Shown in pieces: positions 54,306 through 62,888 of a DNA stretch of 64,000 nucleotides (positions are counted from its first letter, which is position 1; the number at the start of each line of letters is the position of its first letter). The DNA is taken from assembly GCF_002000055.1 (NCBI RefSeq), contig NZ_MVBD01000015.1:1-64000 (forward strand). Reading direction: 5' to 3'. Origin of the DNA: Marinicella sediminis (GTDB lineage: Bacteria; Pseudomonadota; Gammaproteobacteria; Xanthomonadales; Marinicellaceae). Below the pieces are notes generated by a model. That model was not told where the DNA came from. It saw only the letters and a program-made list of their open reading frames with translations, and made no database searches. A program made the translations under genes and the position numbers.

Positions 54306-55733
54306 TCACAGGTTGATTAATGCCAATCGTTCATTCACAAGCTGGCTGATGTTTAAGTCCACGGCCGAAGCCAGTCGTTCTACGCTTCCATACTCATCCA
54401 CCCAATCCTGATAACAATACACAGCAATCAGTTCACTGTTGTGCTTCAGGCCGCTCAATAATCGTTTTTTTTCTCCGGCTTTTGCCCCCAGCAATCTGCC
54501 AGGCATCAACAGCGTCAATGCCAGCTTATCCGGTTGATCTTCCAGCCACTCAATCAGCGCCTGGCTGAACATATTGATGTGTTGGAAGTGTTGCTGATGT
54601 TCGGGTAACAATAATCTGGCATGTTCAATGTGGGATTGCACATGATCGCAACCCATGGGAAACAGTGCTGACTGGTTGTCCAGCAGCTGCCTGAGCAAGT
54701 AGCCATTCCCACAACCCAGGTCCAACACCCCACCACTGCGGTCCGCCAAAAGTCCGTGTAACCCTTCAATCACCGAAGCTTGTTCCTGCAGCATGCCCGC
54801 TTCAGTTTGAAACCCGTTGTCAAGCCACAACCTTGACTGCAACTGATGGGCTGCTGATTGTTGGCCCTTAATGAACAGTTGCCTCTTGGTCAGTTTTGGC
54901 TTTGATTGCACCTGAAAGGGAAACCCACCACCAACAGCCGACTCTACGGGCTGATCGATACCTGATCGCTTGACGCTGTAGGTGATGGCGGTGGCATCAG
55001 TGTTGTGTGCGATCTTGGCAACCGGCAATCTGATTTCAGCAATCCCGTGCAGTGCCGAGAAATGCATTGGCCAACTGAGCAATTGGCAGATCCACTCTAA
55101 GGCCTGTTGATGGCCTGACTGAATCAACAGCTGCTTGTTGGTTTCTGCAACCTGTAGTGAATGTGCACACCGGTCACTGCAGGCCCAATGTGAAATCATT
55201 TGTACGCCAAGCGTCTTCAGCATAGGATTCAACCACTCATGTCCTGACAGTTCACAGGACACCTCACCGGGTTCTGCTGTTTGTGCAGCCAATGGCCACA
55301 GCAATGAAGTCATGTGCTGATGTTGTTGATAAAATGACACGCAACAAGCTGGGTAACCCAAATAGTGTCCCACTGTTTCATGGTCTTGCTTTTTCACCGC
55401 GTCCTGAATGATTCCTGCCAGGGAAAACTCACAAATCAGTACCGTGATGTGTGCAATATCCAACCGGCCATCCTGATCATTTTTATTGGCTTCCATGGCA
55501 ATGGGTACTGCCAACAGTGAGGTGCTCACTGTTCTGATCAGTACATCAGCAAAAGTCATGTTGTCGATCCTGACGATGGCGGCCTTGCGGGTCCCCTGGA
55601 ACACCGATTCAATCTCAATGGCAGTGAATGCCTGGTTGATGGTTTTGATGCGCTTGGTCCAGATTTCCGCAATTTGTTCAGTGGTCCAACTGATGCGTTT
55701 AAATGGTTTTAATTTGAAGTTCAAACGTTGCAT
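54306..55733 (-). CDS. Fusion of DUF483-like domain and class I SAM methyltransferase, RiPP cluster
   Basis: The 475-aa product has two parts. Residues about 90-220 carry GHYLGYPACCVSFYQQH (CC at 130-131) and HWACSDRCAHS (about 182-192), the pattern of DUF483-like proteins, possibly metal or cluster binding through the Cys residues. Residues about 310-475 are a Rossmann methyltransferase with motif I VLDLGCGNGYLL (336-347) and MGCDHVQSHIEHA. It overlaps the preceding radical SAM gene by 13 bp. It may methylate the precursor or act with the radical SAM enzymes. I know of no defined reaction for this fusion, so function is inferred only as far as SAM-dependent transfer. Confidence 0.75.
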   Translation of the reverse strand: MQRLNFKLKPFKRISWTTEQIAEIWTKRIKTINQAFTAIEIESVFQGTRKAAIVRIDNMTFADVLIRTVSTSLLAVPIAMEANKNDQDGRLDIAHITVLICEFSLAGIIQDAVKKQDHETVGHYLGYPACCVSFYQQHQHMTSLLWPLAAQTAEPGEVSCELSGHEWLNPMLKTLGVQMISHWACSDRCAHSLQVAETNKQLLIQSGHQQALEWICQLLSWPMHFSALHGIAEIRLPVAKIAHNTDATAITYSVKRSGIDQPVESAVGGGFPFQVQSKPKLTKRQLFIKGQQSAAHQLQSRLWLDNGFQTEAGMLQEQASVIEGLHGLLADRSGGVLDLGCGNGYLLRQLLDNQSALFPMGCDHVQSHIEHARLLLPEHQQHFQHINMFSQALIEWLEDQPDKLALTLLMPGRLLGAKAGEKKRLLSGLKHNSELIAVYCYQDWVDEYGSVERLASAVDLNISQLVNERLALINL

Positions 55734-56893
55734 GATTGCCCACCAGTGCGTTTCACTGCGGATGACACGCTTTCGGGGAAGCCTTGTTCCCAGGACGACA
55801 GCAAGGTTTGCTCAATCGCCAGTCGGTTGGCTGCCAGCGACAAAGGCTGCAATCCCTGATCAACCAGCTGACCTTCAAAGTGGGTGAACAGGGTTTTCCA
55901 GACTTCGCAATATTCTGAGCGGTTTCGCCAATCAGCCCCAACACCAGTGCCAGGACAATTGCCTTTGCACATCATGAAAAATCGACACCCCTGACAACCA
56001 TTGTGTTCCTGGGGAACATGATACAAAGCCAACTGTCGCTCATAGCCCGGGGTACCTGATTTGATGAAGTCAATGCCATCCTTGTTGGTTCTGCCACAAT
56101 TACTTTGCTGGCCAAAACCCTCAACGCCCTGCACGGCCATGGTGGTGTAGGGATCACAGGTGTTCCAGACACATCCTGTTTGCTGATCATCACCCATTAA
56201 CATCCTGCGCATGTCATCAAACACATCAAACCTGATGTGCTTCAAGCTGGGCTCCAGTTCATTGAAAAACAGGTATGCAGCCATGTTTTCTTGTTGTGTC
56301 ATGGCAAACAAACGACGATTTTCTTCGGAGTCAATTTCCAGTATATGCAACCTGACTTTTTCAATACCGAGGTCATCCAGGTAATGTACCCACTCAGCCA
56401 ACCTGGGTAACTTGTCAGCCGATCCGTTGGCTTTGTGTAAGGTGATGATCACCGAAGGATGCATGTCTGCCAGACAGAGCTTTTCAATGGCCTGATGGGT
56501 TTTTTCACTCAATTCTCTGGTCTTTTTCAACGATCCAGCCCACCGGGTGTCATTCATTTCACCCGGACCATCGGCTGAGATACCTACTTTTACCCGGTAT
56601 TTTTTGAACAACCTGATGTGTTCATCAGTGATCAGTGTGCCATTGGTTTGGCAGGCATTTTGACCAAACTTGTTCAGTCCAAATGCCAGAATCTCTTCCA
56701 GGTCATCGATTGGCATCAGCAATGGTTCACCACCAAACAACACAAATGGCTGATTGATTTGTTCAATCGCGGCTTTCATCAGTGACATGTCGTAATGATT
56801 GGCTACGTTGCCTGCATCACGCATTGGGTTTTGATAACAGTATTGGCACATGATGTTGCATTTGATGCCCAATGGGCGCAGTTCAACACCCAT
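55721..56893 (-). CDS. Radical SAM/SPASM enzyme, first gene of RiPP cluster
   Basis: The 390-aa product has C12-NIM-C16-QY-C19, the GGEPLL motif (about 54-59), ISADGPGEMND, and a C-terminal SPASM region with GCQGCRFFMMCKGNCPGTG plus earlier Cys at GCVWNTC and SNC. This is the architecture of anSME-like and RiPP-modifying SPASM enzymes. ATG 56893 has a GAGG site. It is the first gene after the promoter at 57019-57047, overlaps the methyltransferase gene, and with the enzyme at 52799 gives two SPASM-type enzymes in one cluster. Confidence 0.88.
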   Translation of the reverse strand: MGVELRPLGIKCNIMCQYCYQNPMRDAGNVANHYDMSLMKAAIEQINQPFVLFGGEPLLMPIDDLEEILAFGLNKFGQNACQTNGTLITDEHIRLFKKYRVKVGISADGPGEMNDTRWAGSLKKTRELSEKTHQAIEKLCLADMHPSVIITLHKANGSADKLPRLAEWVHYLDDLGIEKVRLHILEIDSEENRRLFAMTQQENMAAYLFFNELEPSLKHIRFDVFDDMRRMLMGDDQQTGCVWNTCDPYTTMAVQGVEGFGQQSNCGRTNKDGIDFIKSGTPGYERQLALYHVPQEHNGCQGCRFFMMCKGNCPGTGVGADWRNRSEYCEVWKTLFTHFEGQLVDQGLQPLSLAANRLAIEQTLLSSWEQGFPESVSSAVKRTGGQSCNV

Positions 56894-57018
56894 GAGTGAA
56901 CCTCTCTGATGGCAGGCATGGCCTCAATACAGACTTGAATGACATGTGCGTTCCCCCTTTTCCAATTACCAGGTCGAAGGCTTTCAACACTGGTGTACGT
57001 TTATTTTTGTTTTATTTT

Positions 57019-57047
57019 ATCGTACAAATTTGCATATATATAGTCAA
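57019..57047 (-). promoter_or_regulatory. Sigma70 promoter of the RiPP operon
   Basis: On the minus strand, TTGACT (57042-57047) and TACGAT (57019-57024) are separated by exactly 17 bp in a very AT-rich region. The predicted leader to ATG 56893 is about 120 nt. Nothing else is seen in 56894-57147; a 72-codon plus-strand frame there has no coding features. Confidence 0.65.
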
Positions 57048-57147
57048 CTTAATTAGCCATTATTTTTATGTCTCTGCATACATACATGATCAGGATGTTG
57101 AAAAAAGCGGGTAAGACCAGCATCCAATGTCAGTGGGGAAAGGGTTT

Positions 57148-57600
57148 TCAGAAAACCAGCAGCAATAGTGAAATCAACCCTACAATGCCGATCACCTGAG
57201 GCAGCAAACGGCCATGGTATCCGGGAATCAGCACGGACTGACCCGGTTTTTTGGGGTTGATCAATACGTCGACAACATCCCCTTTATGTAAACCATGAAC
57301 GTGCGCACAACTTTCGGCATAGTCTGTAGACCACAGGTCGCCGTATTGCAGTTTTTTGCGGGTAAAGGTCCTGCCTCTGAATATGTATTGGTATTTGATT
57401 TGAGGGGCGCTTTCTTCAACCCCATCATCTGAACGGGTTTTGATGTGTACTTCCAGCAATGTGGCTTTCACCGGATGCCAGCCATGCGCTGCTTCACCCA
57501 GGCGATGGTTACGGATGATCCAGAATAACAATGCCAATAAAAAGGCCACCATAAGCATGGTGGCCCAAACAGGTCCGCCTGTCGAAATACTGAAACTCAT
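57148..57600 (-). CDS. DUF3592-family membrane protein
   Basis: The 150-aa product has two membrane segments (about 10-30 and 132-150) flanking an approximately 95-residue soluble beta-rich part. That part has IKYQYIFRGRTFTRKKLQYG and GDVVDVLINPKKPGQSVLIPG. This is the DUF3592 pattern; function is unknown in the family. It is a single gene between the tyrosine-degradation genes and the RiPP promoter, transcribed in the same direction as both. Confidence 0.8.
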   Translation of the reverse strand: MSFSISTGGPVWATMLMVAFLLALLFWIIRNHRLGEAAHGWHPVKATLLEVHIKTRSDDGVEESAPQIKYQYIFRGRTFTRKKLQYGDLWSTDYAESCAHVHGLHKGDVVDVLINPKKPGQSVLIPGYHGRLLPQVIGIVGLISLLLLVF

Positions 57601-57637
57601 CGGCTTGTCAAGTCAGCTGTGACTCCAACCCGGATGA

Positions 57638-58618
57638 TCAATACTTGACCACTTTTTGATGAATGGTACCAAAAATGTTGTGATCATTTTCATCAGTGAT
57701 TTCAATCTTCACATCATCACCAAACTGCATGAATGGGGTTTTGGCTTTACCATCGGCAATCACTTCCAACACCCGTTTTTCAGCCAGACAGGTAGAGCCT
57801 TTGGCCATGTCGTGATTGGCAATGGTGCCTGAGCCGATGATGGCGCCGGCCGCCAGGGGCCTGGTTTTTGCGGCATGGGCCACCAATTCGGCAAAATCGA
57901 ACTGCATATCAACACCACAATCAGGCTCACCAAACCACTCACCATTCAGCCAGGTGCGCATGGGTAAATGTATTTTATGATCGCGCCAGGCCGAGCCCAG
58001 TTCATCAGGGGTGACAAAAAACGGTGACAAGGCTGTTCTGGGTTTGGACTGCAGAAAACCAAACCCTTTGGCTAACTCAGCCGGAATCAGGTTACGCAGT
58101 GAAACGTCATTGAGGATACATATCAACTGGATGCATTGACCCGCTTCAGCCACAGATGCATTCATGGGTACGTCAGTGGTGATCACTGCTGCTTCCGCTT
58201 CAAAATCAATACCATACTCTTCACTGACCACTTCTACGTCCTGATTGTGCGACAAAAAGCCATCACTGACCGCCTGATACATCAGGGGATCTACCTTAAA
58301 GCTTGGCGGCATGTCAGCTCCACGGGCTCTCCTCACCCGCTCCACATGGGCCAGGTAAGCACTGCCATCAAGGAATTGATACGCCCTGGGCAATGGTGCG
58401 ATGACCTGATCAAGGTCAAGATCAAAAGCATCATTCAAGCCACCCTGGTTCAGATGCTCATAGACGGTGTTCAATTGTGGAGCGACGTTTTCCCAATTAT
58501 CCAGCGCCTGTTGCATGGTCTGTGCAATGTGTGGCACTTTCACGGCCTGGGTACCAGCCCGGTTCACCACGATCAGTTGTCCATCGCGGGTTAGGTTGTT
58601 GAGGGTTGCTAGTTTCAT
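57638..58618 (-). CDS. fahA: Fumarylacetoacetase (FAH family)
   Basis: The 326-aa product belongs to the FAH family: YGIDFEAEAAVITTDVP (metal-binding E-x-E near 139-141), the conserved FGFLQSKPRTALSPFFVTPDEL, and GSGTIANHD. It splits fumarylacetoacetate into fumarate and acetoacetate, the last step of tyrosine degradation. It is the third gene of the hpd-hmgA-fahA operon, 57 bp after hmgA. Without its neighbours it could be another FAH-type hydrolase, but the context makes the assignment firm. Confidence 0.9.
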   Translation of the reverse strand: MKLATLNNLTRDGQLIVVNRAGTQAVKVPHIAQTMQQALDNWENVAPQLNTVYEHLNQGGLNDAFDLDLDQVIAPLPRAYQFLDGSAYLAHVERVRRARGADMPPSFKVDPLMYQAVSDGFLSHNQDVEVVSEEYGIDFEAEAAVITTDVPMNASVAEAGQCIQLICILNDVSLRNLIPAELAKGFGFLQSKPRTALSPFFVTPDELGSAWRDHKIHLPMRTWLNGEWFGEPDCGVDMQFDFAELVAHAAKTRPLAAGAIIGSGTIANHDMAKGSTCLAEKRVLEVIADGKAKTPFMQFGDDVKIEITDENDHNIFGTIHQKVVKY

Positions 58619-58675
58619 ATTAATCTTGTCTTTCGTTGTTGGTTAGTTGTTGATTTAATGTGTGCCGGCAAAAGA

Positions 58676-59800
58676 TCATTCCTTCCATGAATTGACATAA
58701 TCAGGCCATTCGACCTGTTCTGCAGCATCACATACTTCCAGTGGATCGCGGGTATCGATCATCACCGCCACTTCTTCTGTCATGGCATTTTTTTGCTCGA
58801 AAGCATGGCTCATCGCCTTGGGGTGCGGCCCATGGGTGAAACCGGTCGGATGCAGGGTGATCATACCCGGATGAATGTTATCCCGCGAGAAAAAATTCCC
58901 CGCATGATAGAACAGCACTTCATCATAATCATCATTGTTGTGATAAAAAGGTACTTTCAGTGCCTCAGGATCGGTTTCAAATAACCTGGGTACAAAAGTA
59001 CAGATCACAAATCGATTACCCAGGAATGTGGTGTGCGCTGATGGGGGCACATGGAATCGGTGACTCATCAAAGGCGATATGTCCCGCCAGTTCAATGCCA
59101 CTGGCATCAGATCTCCCTGCCAGCCCACCGCATCCAGTGGATTGAAAGGGTATTGAATGGTGGATATTTTTTGCAGCCGTTTGACCAGTACAGTCCAATT
59201 TTCTTCGCCGTATTGAGCACGGAATGGATCATTGATTTCAGGGACCCGGTAAACCGCAGCATCAACAATGGCATTGGGACCCAGTAAACCTTTATCAGGC
59301 AACTGGTAATGACCATTGGTTGATTCAACCATCAAAATTTCGCAAGGGTTCGCCACCTCAAGTCGCCACATGGTGCCTTTGGGGAGTAACAGGTAATCCC
59401 CTTCTTTGACCACCAGATGACCAAAGTCACAGTATAAATCAGCGGTGCCTTTATGAAAAAACAGTAAATCATCACCATCGGCGTTACGGACCAGTTGTTG
59501 CATGTTTGCATCCAGTCTGAGCATGCGGATTTTGACGCTGTTATTTTTCATCAGCACATGGGCATCCCAAGGGGTGCCATGTGCACCGCCGAACAGGTTG
59601 GTATCAAAAGCCCTGGGGCGGTTATCACCTTCAAAATGTGTCCAACCAGTGTGTTTGTGTTGGTGATAAAAGTGAGTCACCGGCCCAAAAAAGCCTTCTT
59701 TACCCATTTCACGTTCATAGGTGTTTTCAGGAAAGCCAAGGTGCGCTTGTTTGGCCACCTTGCCTTGTTTCTTGTGAAAATTAAACCATTTGCCGTTCAT
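58676..59800 (-). CDS. hmgA: Homogentisate 1,2-dioxygenase
   Basis: The 374-aa protein is the short bacterial form of homogentisate dioxygenase. The iron-binding area is visible in HNNDDYDEVLFYHAGNF and GMITLHPTGFTHGPHP. An N-terminal cupin-like domain has DLYCDFGHLVVKEGDYLLLP. It opens the homogentisate ring with O2 to give maleylacetoacetate. The start overlaps the hpd stop by ATGA. No maleylacetoacetate isomerase is in the window. Confidence 0.92.
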   Translation of the reverse strand: MNGKWFNFHKKQGKVAKQAHLGFPENTYEREMGKEGFFGPVTHFYHQHKHTGWTHFEGDNRPRAFDTNLFGGAHGTPWDAHVLMKNNSVKIRMLRLDANMQQLVRNADGDDLLFFHKGTADLYCDFGHLVVKEGDYLLLPKGTMWRLEVANPCEILMVESTNGHYQLPDKGLLGPNAIVDAAVYRVPEINDPFRAQYGEENWTVLVKRLQKISTIQYPFNPLDAVGWQGDLMPVALNWRDISPLMSHRFHVPPSAHTTFLGNRFVICTFVPRLFETDPEALKVPFYHNNDDYDEVLFYHAGNFFSRDNIHPGMITLHPTGFTHGPHPKAMSHAFEQKNAMTEEVAVMIDTRDPLEVCDAAEQVEWPDYVNSWKE

Positions 59801-60828
59801 TTCAGGTATCCGCGACGTTGCTGCTCCAGCTCAATGGAATCAAACAAAGCCTGAAAATTTCCTTCACCAAATCCTTGATTGCCTTTGCGCTGAATGATTT
59901 CAAAGAAGATCGGACCGATGTTGGTATTGGTAAAAATTTGTAACAGGATTTCTTTCTTGGTGGCTTCATCGGCATCAATCAAAATGTGATTGCGTTGCAT
60001 GCGCTCGATGTCTTCCTCATGCTCAGGAACCCGGCGGTCAATGATGCTGTAATAGGTTTCCGGGGTTTGCAAGAATGCCACACCCGCAGCACGCATCGAT
60101 TCAATGGTTTCATAGATGTTGTCAGTAAACAACGCGATGTGTTGGATGCCCTCCCCTTTGTATTCATCCAGGTATTCATTGATCTGTGACTTGGGATCTT
60201 CAGATTCATTCAATGGAATTTTCACTGAACCATTGGGACTGGTCATCGCTTTGGATACCAGGCCGGTCTTCTGGCCCTTGATGTCAAAATAACGGATTTC
60301 ACGAAAGTTGAACAGATCCTCGTAGTACTTGCTCCACTTTTCCATGTTACCGAAATAGACATTATGTGTCAGGTGATCGATGAAAGTCAGGCCAAAACCG
60401 GTGGGGTTCTGGTTCATCCCTGGAATGTCATCAAAGTCTGCTTCCAGCATGGCTGCATAACTGGCTTTGTCCAGAACATACAATGCGGCATCACCAATCC
60501 CCTTAATGGCAGGAAAATTCAATCCGTTTTCAACTTCCAGAGGCTCTGAGCCTCCTTTCAGGCTGTGTTCCAATGCGGCTTCTTTGTTGTCAAAAACAAT
60601 GGAAAAGCCACTGGCACATGGGCCATGTTGCTGCCTGAAATCGGCGGCGAAACCGGTGTCACATTCATTGATGTAAAAGTCAGTCTGACCCTGACGATAC
60701 AGGGTAATGGGTTTGGTTTTGTGTTTTTTAACCGCAGTAAAACCCAATTGACGAAACAGTTTATGTAAGGGTGTGGCGTCATCGGCTGAATACTCAATGA
60801 AGCCAAATCCGTTGATGGTTGCTGACAT
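59797..60828 (-). CDS. hpd: 4-hydroxyphenylpyruvate dioxygenase
   Basis: The 343-aa product has two VOC-fold halves. The iron ligands are recognisable: His in FIDHLTHNVYF, His in EGIQHIALFTDNI, and Glu in GPIFFEIIQRKG near the C-terminus. It converts 4-hydroxyphenylpyruvate to homogentisate. A GGGGA ribosome site precedes ATG 60828. The upstream region has a TAGAAT -10 (minus strand, 60861-60866) directly beside the double inverted repeat at 60873-60916, so the operon is probably repressed by the divergent MarR protein. Confidence 0.95.
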   Translation of the reverse strand: MSATINGFGFIEYSADDATPLHKLFRQLGFTAVKKHKTKPITLYRQGQTDFYINECDTGFAADFRQQHGPCASGFSIVFDNKEAALEHSLKGGSEPLEVENGLNFPAIKGIGDAALYVLDKASYAAMLEADFDDIPGMNQNPTGFGLTFIDHLTHNVYFGNMEKWSKYYEDLFNFREIRYFDIKGQKTGLVSKAMTSPNGSVKIPLNESEDPKSQINEYLDEYKGEGIQHIALFTDNIYETIESMRAAGVAFLQTPETYYSIIDRRVPEHEEDIERMQRNHILIDADEATKKEILLQIFTNTNIGPIFFEIIQRKGNQGFGEGNFQALFDSIELEQQRRGYLK

Positions 60829-60872
60829 AGGCTGGTCCCCTGTTGATCTATTAAATGAGTATTCTAGCGCTG

Positions 60873-60916
60873 TTTAGTTTCATTTGAAACTATTTTTTGT
60901 TTCAAATGAAACTAAA
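60873..60916. promoter_or_regulatory. Double MarR operator between hpd and marR
   Basis: Two copies of GTTTCA-ww-TGAAAC lie at 60877-60890 (centre TT) and 60899-60912 (centre AA), 22 bp apart, about two helical turns. Together they form perfect 18-bp inverted arms (60873-60890 and 60899-60916) around TATTTTTT. The location between divergent start codons and next to the hpd -10 suits a repressor that controls both genes. Confidence 0.75.
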
Positions 60917-60935
60917 TATTGGTTAAACTACCATC

Positions 60936-61358
60936 ATGGACCTGAATCAATTTTTGCCCTACCAATTATCCATCCTCAGTCTGAAGATTTCCAATGGCAT
61001 CGCGGAACACTATCAGGATCAGTTCGGGATCAATATCTCTGAGTGGCGGGTACTGGTGATTTTATACAAGAACCCGGATGTCACCGCCAAGAGAATCGCC
61101 CAACTCACCCAAATGGATAAAGTACGCATCAGCCGGACTTTGAAAACCCTGGTGCAAAAAGGTTACGTTGCACAACGCCCACACCCGTTGGATGCCCGGG
61201 CCAAAAACTATGAATTGAATGATCGTGGGCAGTACCTGATGCGCGCTGTGATTCCGGACGCCTTGCGGTATGAAGAAGAGTTGCTCAGTCAGCTCACTTC
61301 AGATGAACGGGACCAACTCAGTCACCTGATTGGCAAGTTCAACCGCATATTGAAATGA
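60936..61358 (+). CDS. MarR-family transcriptional regulator of tyrosine degradation
   Basis: The 140-aa product has the winged-helix MarR fold: VTAKRIAQLTQMDKVRISRT (recognition helix about 60-75) and the wing RPHPLDARAKNYELNDRG. It is divergent from hpd-hmgA-fahA with only 107 bp between start codons, which contain the double operator. MarR proteins usually repress and leave DNA on binding a small phenolic ligand; homogentisate or hydroxyphenylpyruvate would be natural inducers. The ligand is inferred. Confidence 0.88.
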   Translation: MDLNQFLPYQLSILSLKISNGIAEHYQDQFGINISEWRVLVILYKNPDVTAKRIAQLTQMDKVRISRTLKTLVQKGYVAQRPHPLDARAKNYELNDRGQYLMRAVIPDALRYEEELLSQLTSDERDQLSHLIGKFNRILK

Positions 61359-61449
61359 TCAACACCTGCTTGCCGATCACATCATGTCCAGATCGATACC
61401 TGTTTCAATGAAAGGCCATCATTACATTCCACAGCGTCATGCCAGCCAT

Positions 61450-61929
61450 TTAATCGCCTTCATTAGTCAATTTAGCAGCAGCCTTTCGATCCAGTAAAAC
61501 CGCTCCCGAATGACCCAAACCCAATTCATCGTCCGGGTTATACAAAGGACAGGCTTTGAGTGATAAACAACCACAGCCAATACAGTTGGTGAGGTTGTCC
61601 CGCAGTGCCACCAGTTGGTTGATGCGGTGGGTCAATTCATGATCCCATTGGCTGGACAGGCGTTGCCAGTCACGTTTATTGGGTGCCCTGTTGGTTGGCA
61701 GAAAGGCCATCGCCTGTTTGATGTTTTCCAAAGAGATGCCCACTCTCTGCGCGGCTTTGATGACCCCGATCCGGCGCAGCACATCTGTGTTATAACGGCG
61801 TTGATTACCCGCTGTTCTGACCGCGTGAATCAATCCTTTCTCTTCATAAAAATGCAAAGTTGAAATACTCACACCACTGCGGCGGGCAACATCACCGACG
61901 GACAAATTAGCAGGTTTAATTTTTTTCAT
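61450..61929 (-). CDS. soxR: SoxR redox-sensing MerR-family activator
   Basis: The 159-aa product has the MerR DNA-binding domain (LSVGDVARRSGVSISTLHFY) and the SoxR [2Fe-2S] motif CIGCGCLSLKAC (CX2CXCX5C). These define SoxR, which activates genes when the cluster is oxidised by redox-active compounds or NO. ATG 61929 matches the family N-terminus; the longer frame to 61992 runs through the sox box. The sox box lies 12 bp upstream and the target seems to be the divergent VOC genes rather than soxS, as in most non-enteric bacteria. Confidence 0.93.
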   Translation of the reverse strand: MKKIKPANLSVGDVARRSGVSISTLHFYEEKGLIHAVRTAGNQRRYNTDVLRRIGVIKAAQRVGISLENIKQAMAFLPTNRAPNKRDWQRLSSQWDHELTHRINQLVALRDNLTNCIGCGCLSLKACPLYNPDDELGLGHSGAVLLDRKAAAKLTNEGD

Positions 61930-61937
61930 CACAACGC

Positions 61938-61968
61938 TTGACCTCAAGTTTACCTGAGGTTTTATTAT
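61938..61968 (+). promoter_or_regulatory. SoxR-controlled promoter with sox box
   Basis: On the plus strand TTGACC (61938-61943) and TATTAT (61963-61968) have a 19-bp spacer, the long spacer typical of MerR-family promoters. The spacer holds CCTCAAGTTTACCTGAGG (61942-61959), differing at two positions from the E. coli sox box as I recall it. Confidence 0.78.
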
Positions 61969-62009
61969 GGGCTCCATCTTCATTTTTTTCAATCAATAAG
62001 GAGCTTGAA

Positions 62010-62423
62010 ATGATCCGTTTAGAACATGTGAATATGGTCGGCAAGGACCTCAACCGAAGCCTGCGCTTTTACCGAGCCGCTTTCCCGCATTGGCACATCC
62101 GTGCCGAAGGCACTGGTGAATGGTATGGAAAACCGCGTCGATGGCTGCATTTTGGCGATGATTTCCAATACCTGGCGCTCAGTGATTTTGGCGAAGGGGA
62201 GAACCGTGACCTCACAGGACACAGCGTCGGTCTGGCACACATTGCTTTTGCGGTGAGTAACTTAGACGCCCTGATAAAACGGTTGCAAGATGCCGGTTTT
62301 CCAATACACAAAGACGGCGCAGATTCGGCGCATCGTAAAAATATTTACTTCCTTGATCCGGATGGCTTTGAAGTCGAATTCACTGAATACCTGTCTGATC
62401 TGCCCAATGAACGCAATGCTTAG
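62010..62423 (+). CDS. VOC-superfamily (glyoxalase/dioxygenase-like) protein, SoxR target
   Basis: The 137-aa product is a single VOC domain unit pair (MIRLEHVNMVGKDLNRSLRF; GLAHIAFAVSNLDALIKRL; FLDPDGFEVEF). His6 and the terminal Glu region could bind metal. AAGGAG precedes ATG 62010. It is the first gene after the SoxR promoter, so it probably handles or binds a redox-active or electrophilic compound. The specific reaction is not evident. Confidence 0.8.
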   Translation: MIRLEHVNMVGKDLNRSLRFYRAAFPHWHIRAEGTGEWYGKPRRWLHFGDDFQYLALSDFGEGENRDLTGHSVGLAHIAFAVSNLDALIKRLQDAGFPIHKDGADSAHRKNIYFLDPDGFEVEFTEYLSDLPNERNA

Positions 62424-62430
62424 GAGACCC

Positions 62431-62859
62431 ATGATGAACCTCAATCAAATCACCATATGTTCAACCGATGTCAACCGCGCTGTGGGATTTTACCAAACAC
62501 TGGGTCTGCAACTGATCGTGGATGCCAGCCCCCGATACGTGCGTTTTGAATGCCCAACAGGTGACAGCACTTTTTCCATCAGCCACACCGCACAGTCGTT
62601 TATAGATACCACCACCCTGTACTTTGAAGTAGCCGATGTGGATCAAACCTGTCGGCGCCTGAAACAACAGGGCATCAGTTGTGACACAGCGCCCAAGAAC
62701 CAACGTTGGCTGTGGCGGGAATCCAGCCTCACCGATCCCGATGGTCACCACCTGAAAATCTATTCCGCAGGATCAAACCGAAAAAACCCTCCCTGGCGGA
62801 TCAGGCCAGCCAGGTGGTTTGATGCACTCCTGGAAAGTCCGGTGAATCTACTCAAGTGA
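62431..62859 (+). CDS. VOC-superfamily protein, second gene of SoxR-controlled pair
   Basis: The 142-aa product is another VOC protein (ITICSTDVNRAVGFYQTLGL; TTLYFEVADVDQTCRRL; LTDPDGHHLKIY). AGGAG precedes ATG 62431; ATG 62434 is possible. It follows the first VOC gene after 7 bp. The C-terminal tail (WRIRPARWFDALLESPVNLL) is longer than in simple glyoxalases. Substrate unknown. Confidence 0.8.
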   Translation: MMNLNQITICSTDVNRAVGFYQTLGLQLIVDASPRYVRFECPTGDSTFSISHTAQSFIDTTTLYFEVADVDQTCRRLKQQGISCDTAPKNQRWLWRESSLTDPDGHHLKIYSAGSNRKNPPWRIRPARWFDALLESPVNLLK

Positions 62860-62888
62860 GGAGACAGAACACCTTGATAAATACACAG

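Noticed and set aside
56896-57114. 72-codon plus-strand frame with a hydrophobic middle upstream of the RiPP cluster
   Set aside because: It overlaps the AT-rich promoter region, lacks a ribosome site, and its hydrophobicity follows from the T-rich sequence.
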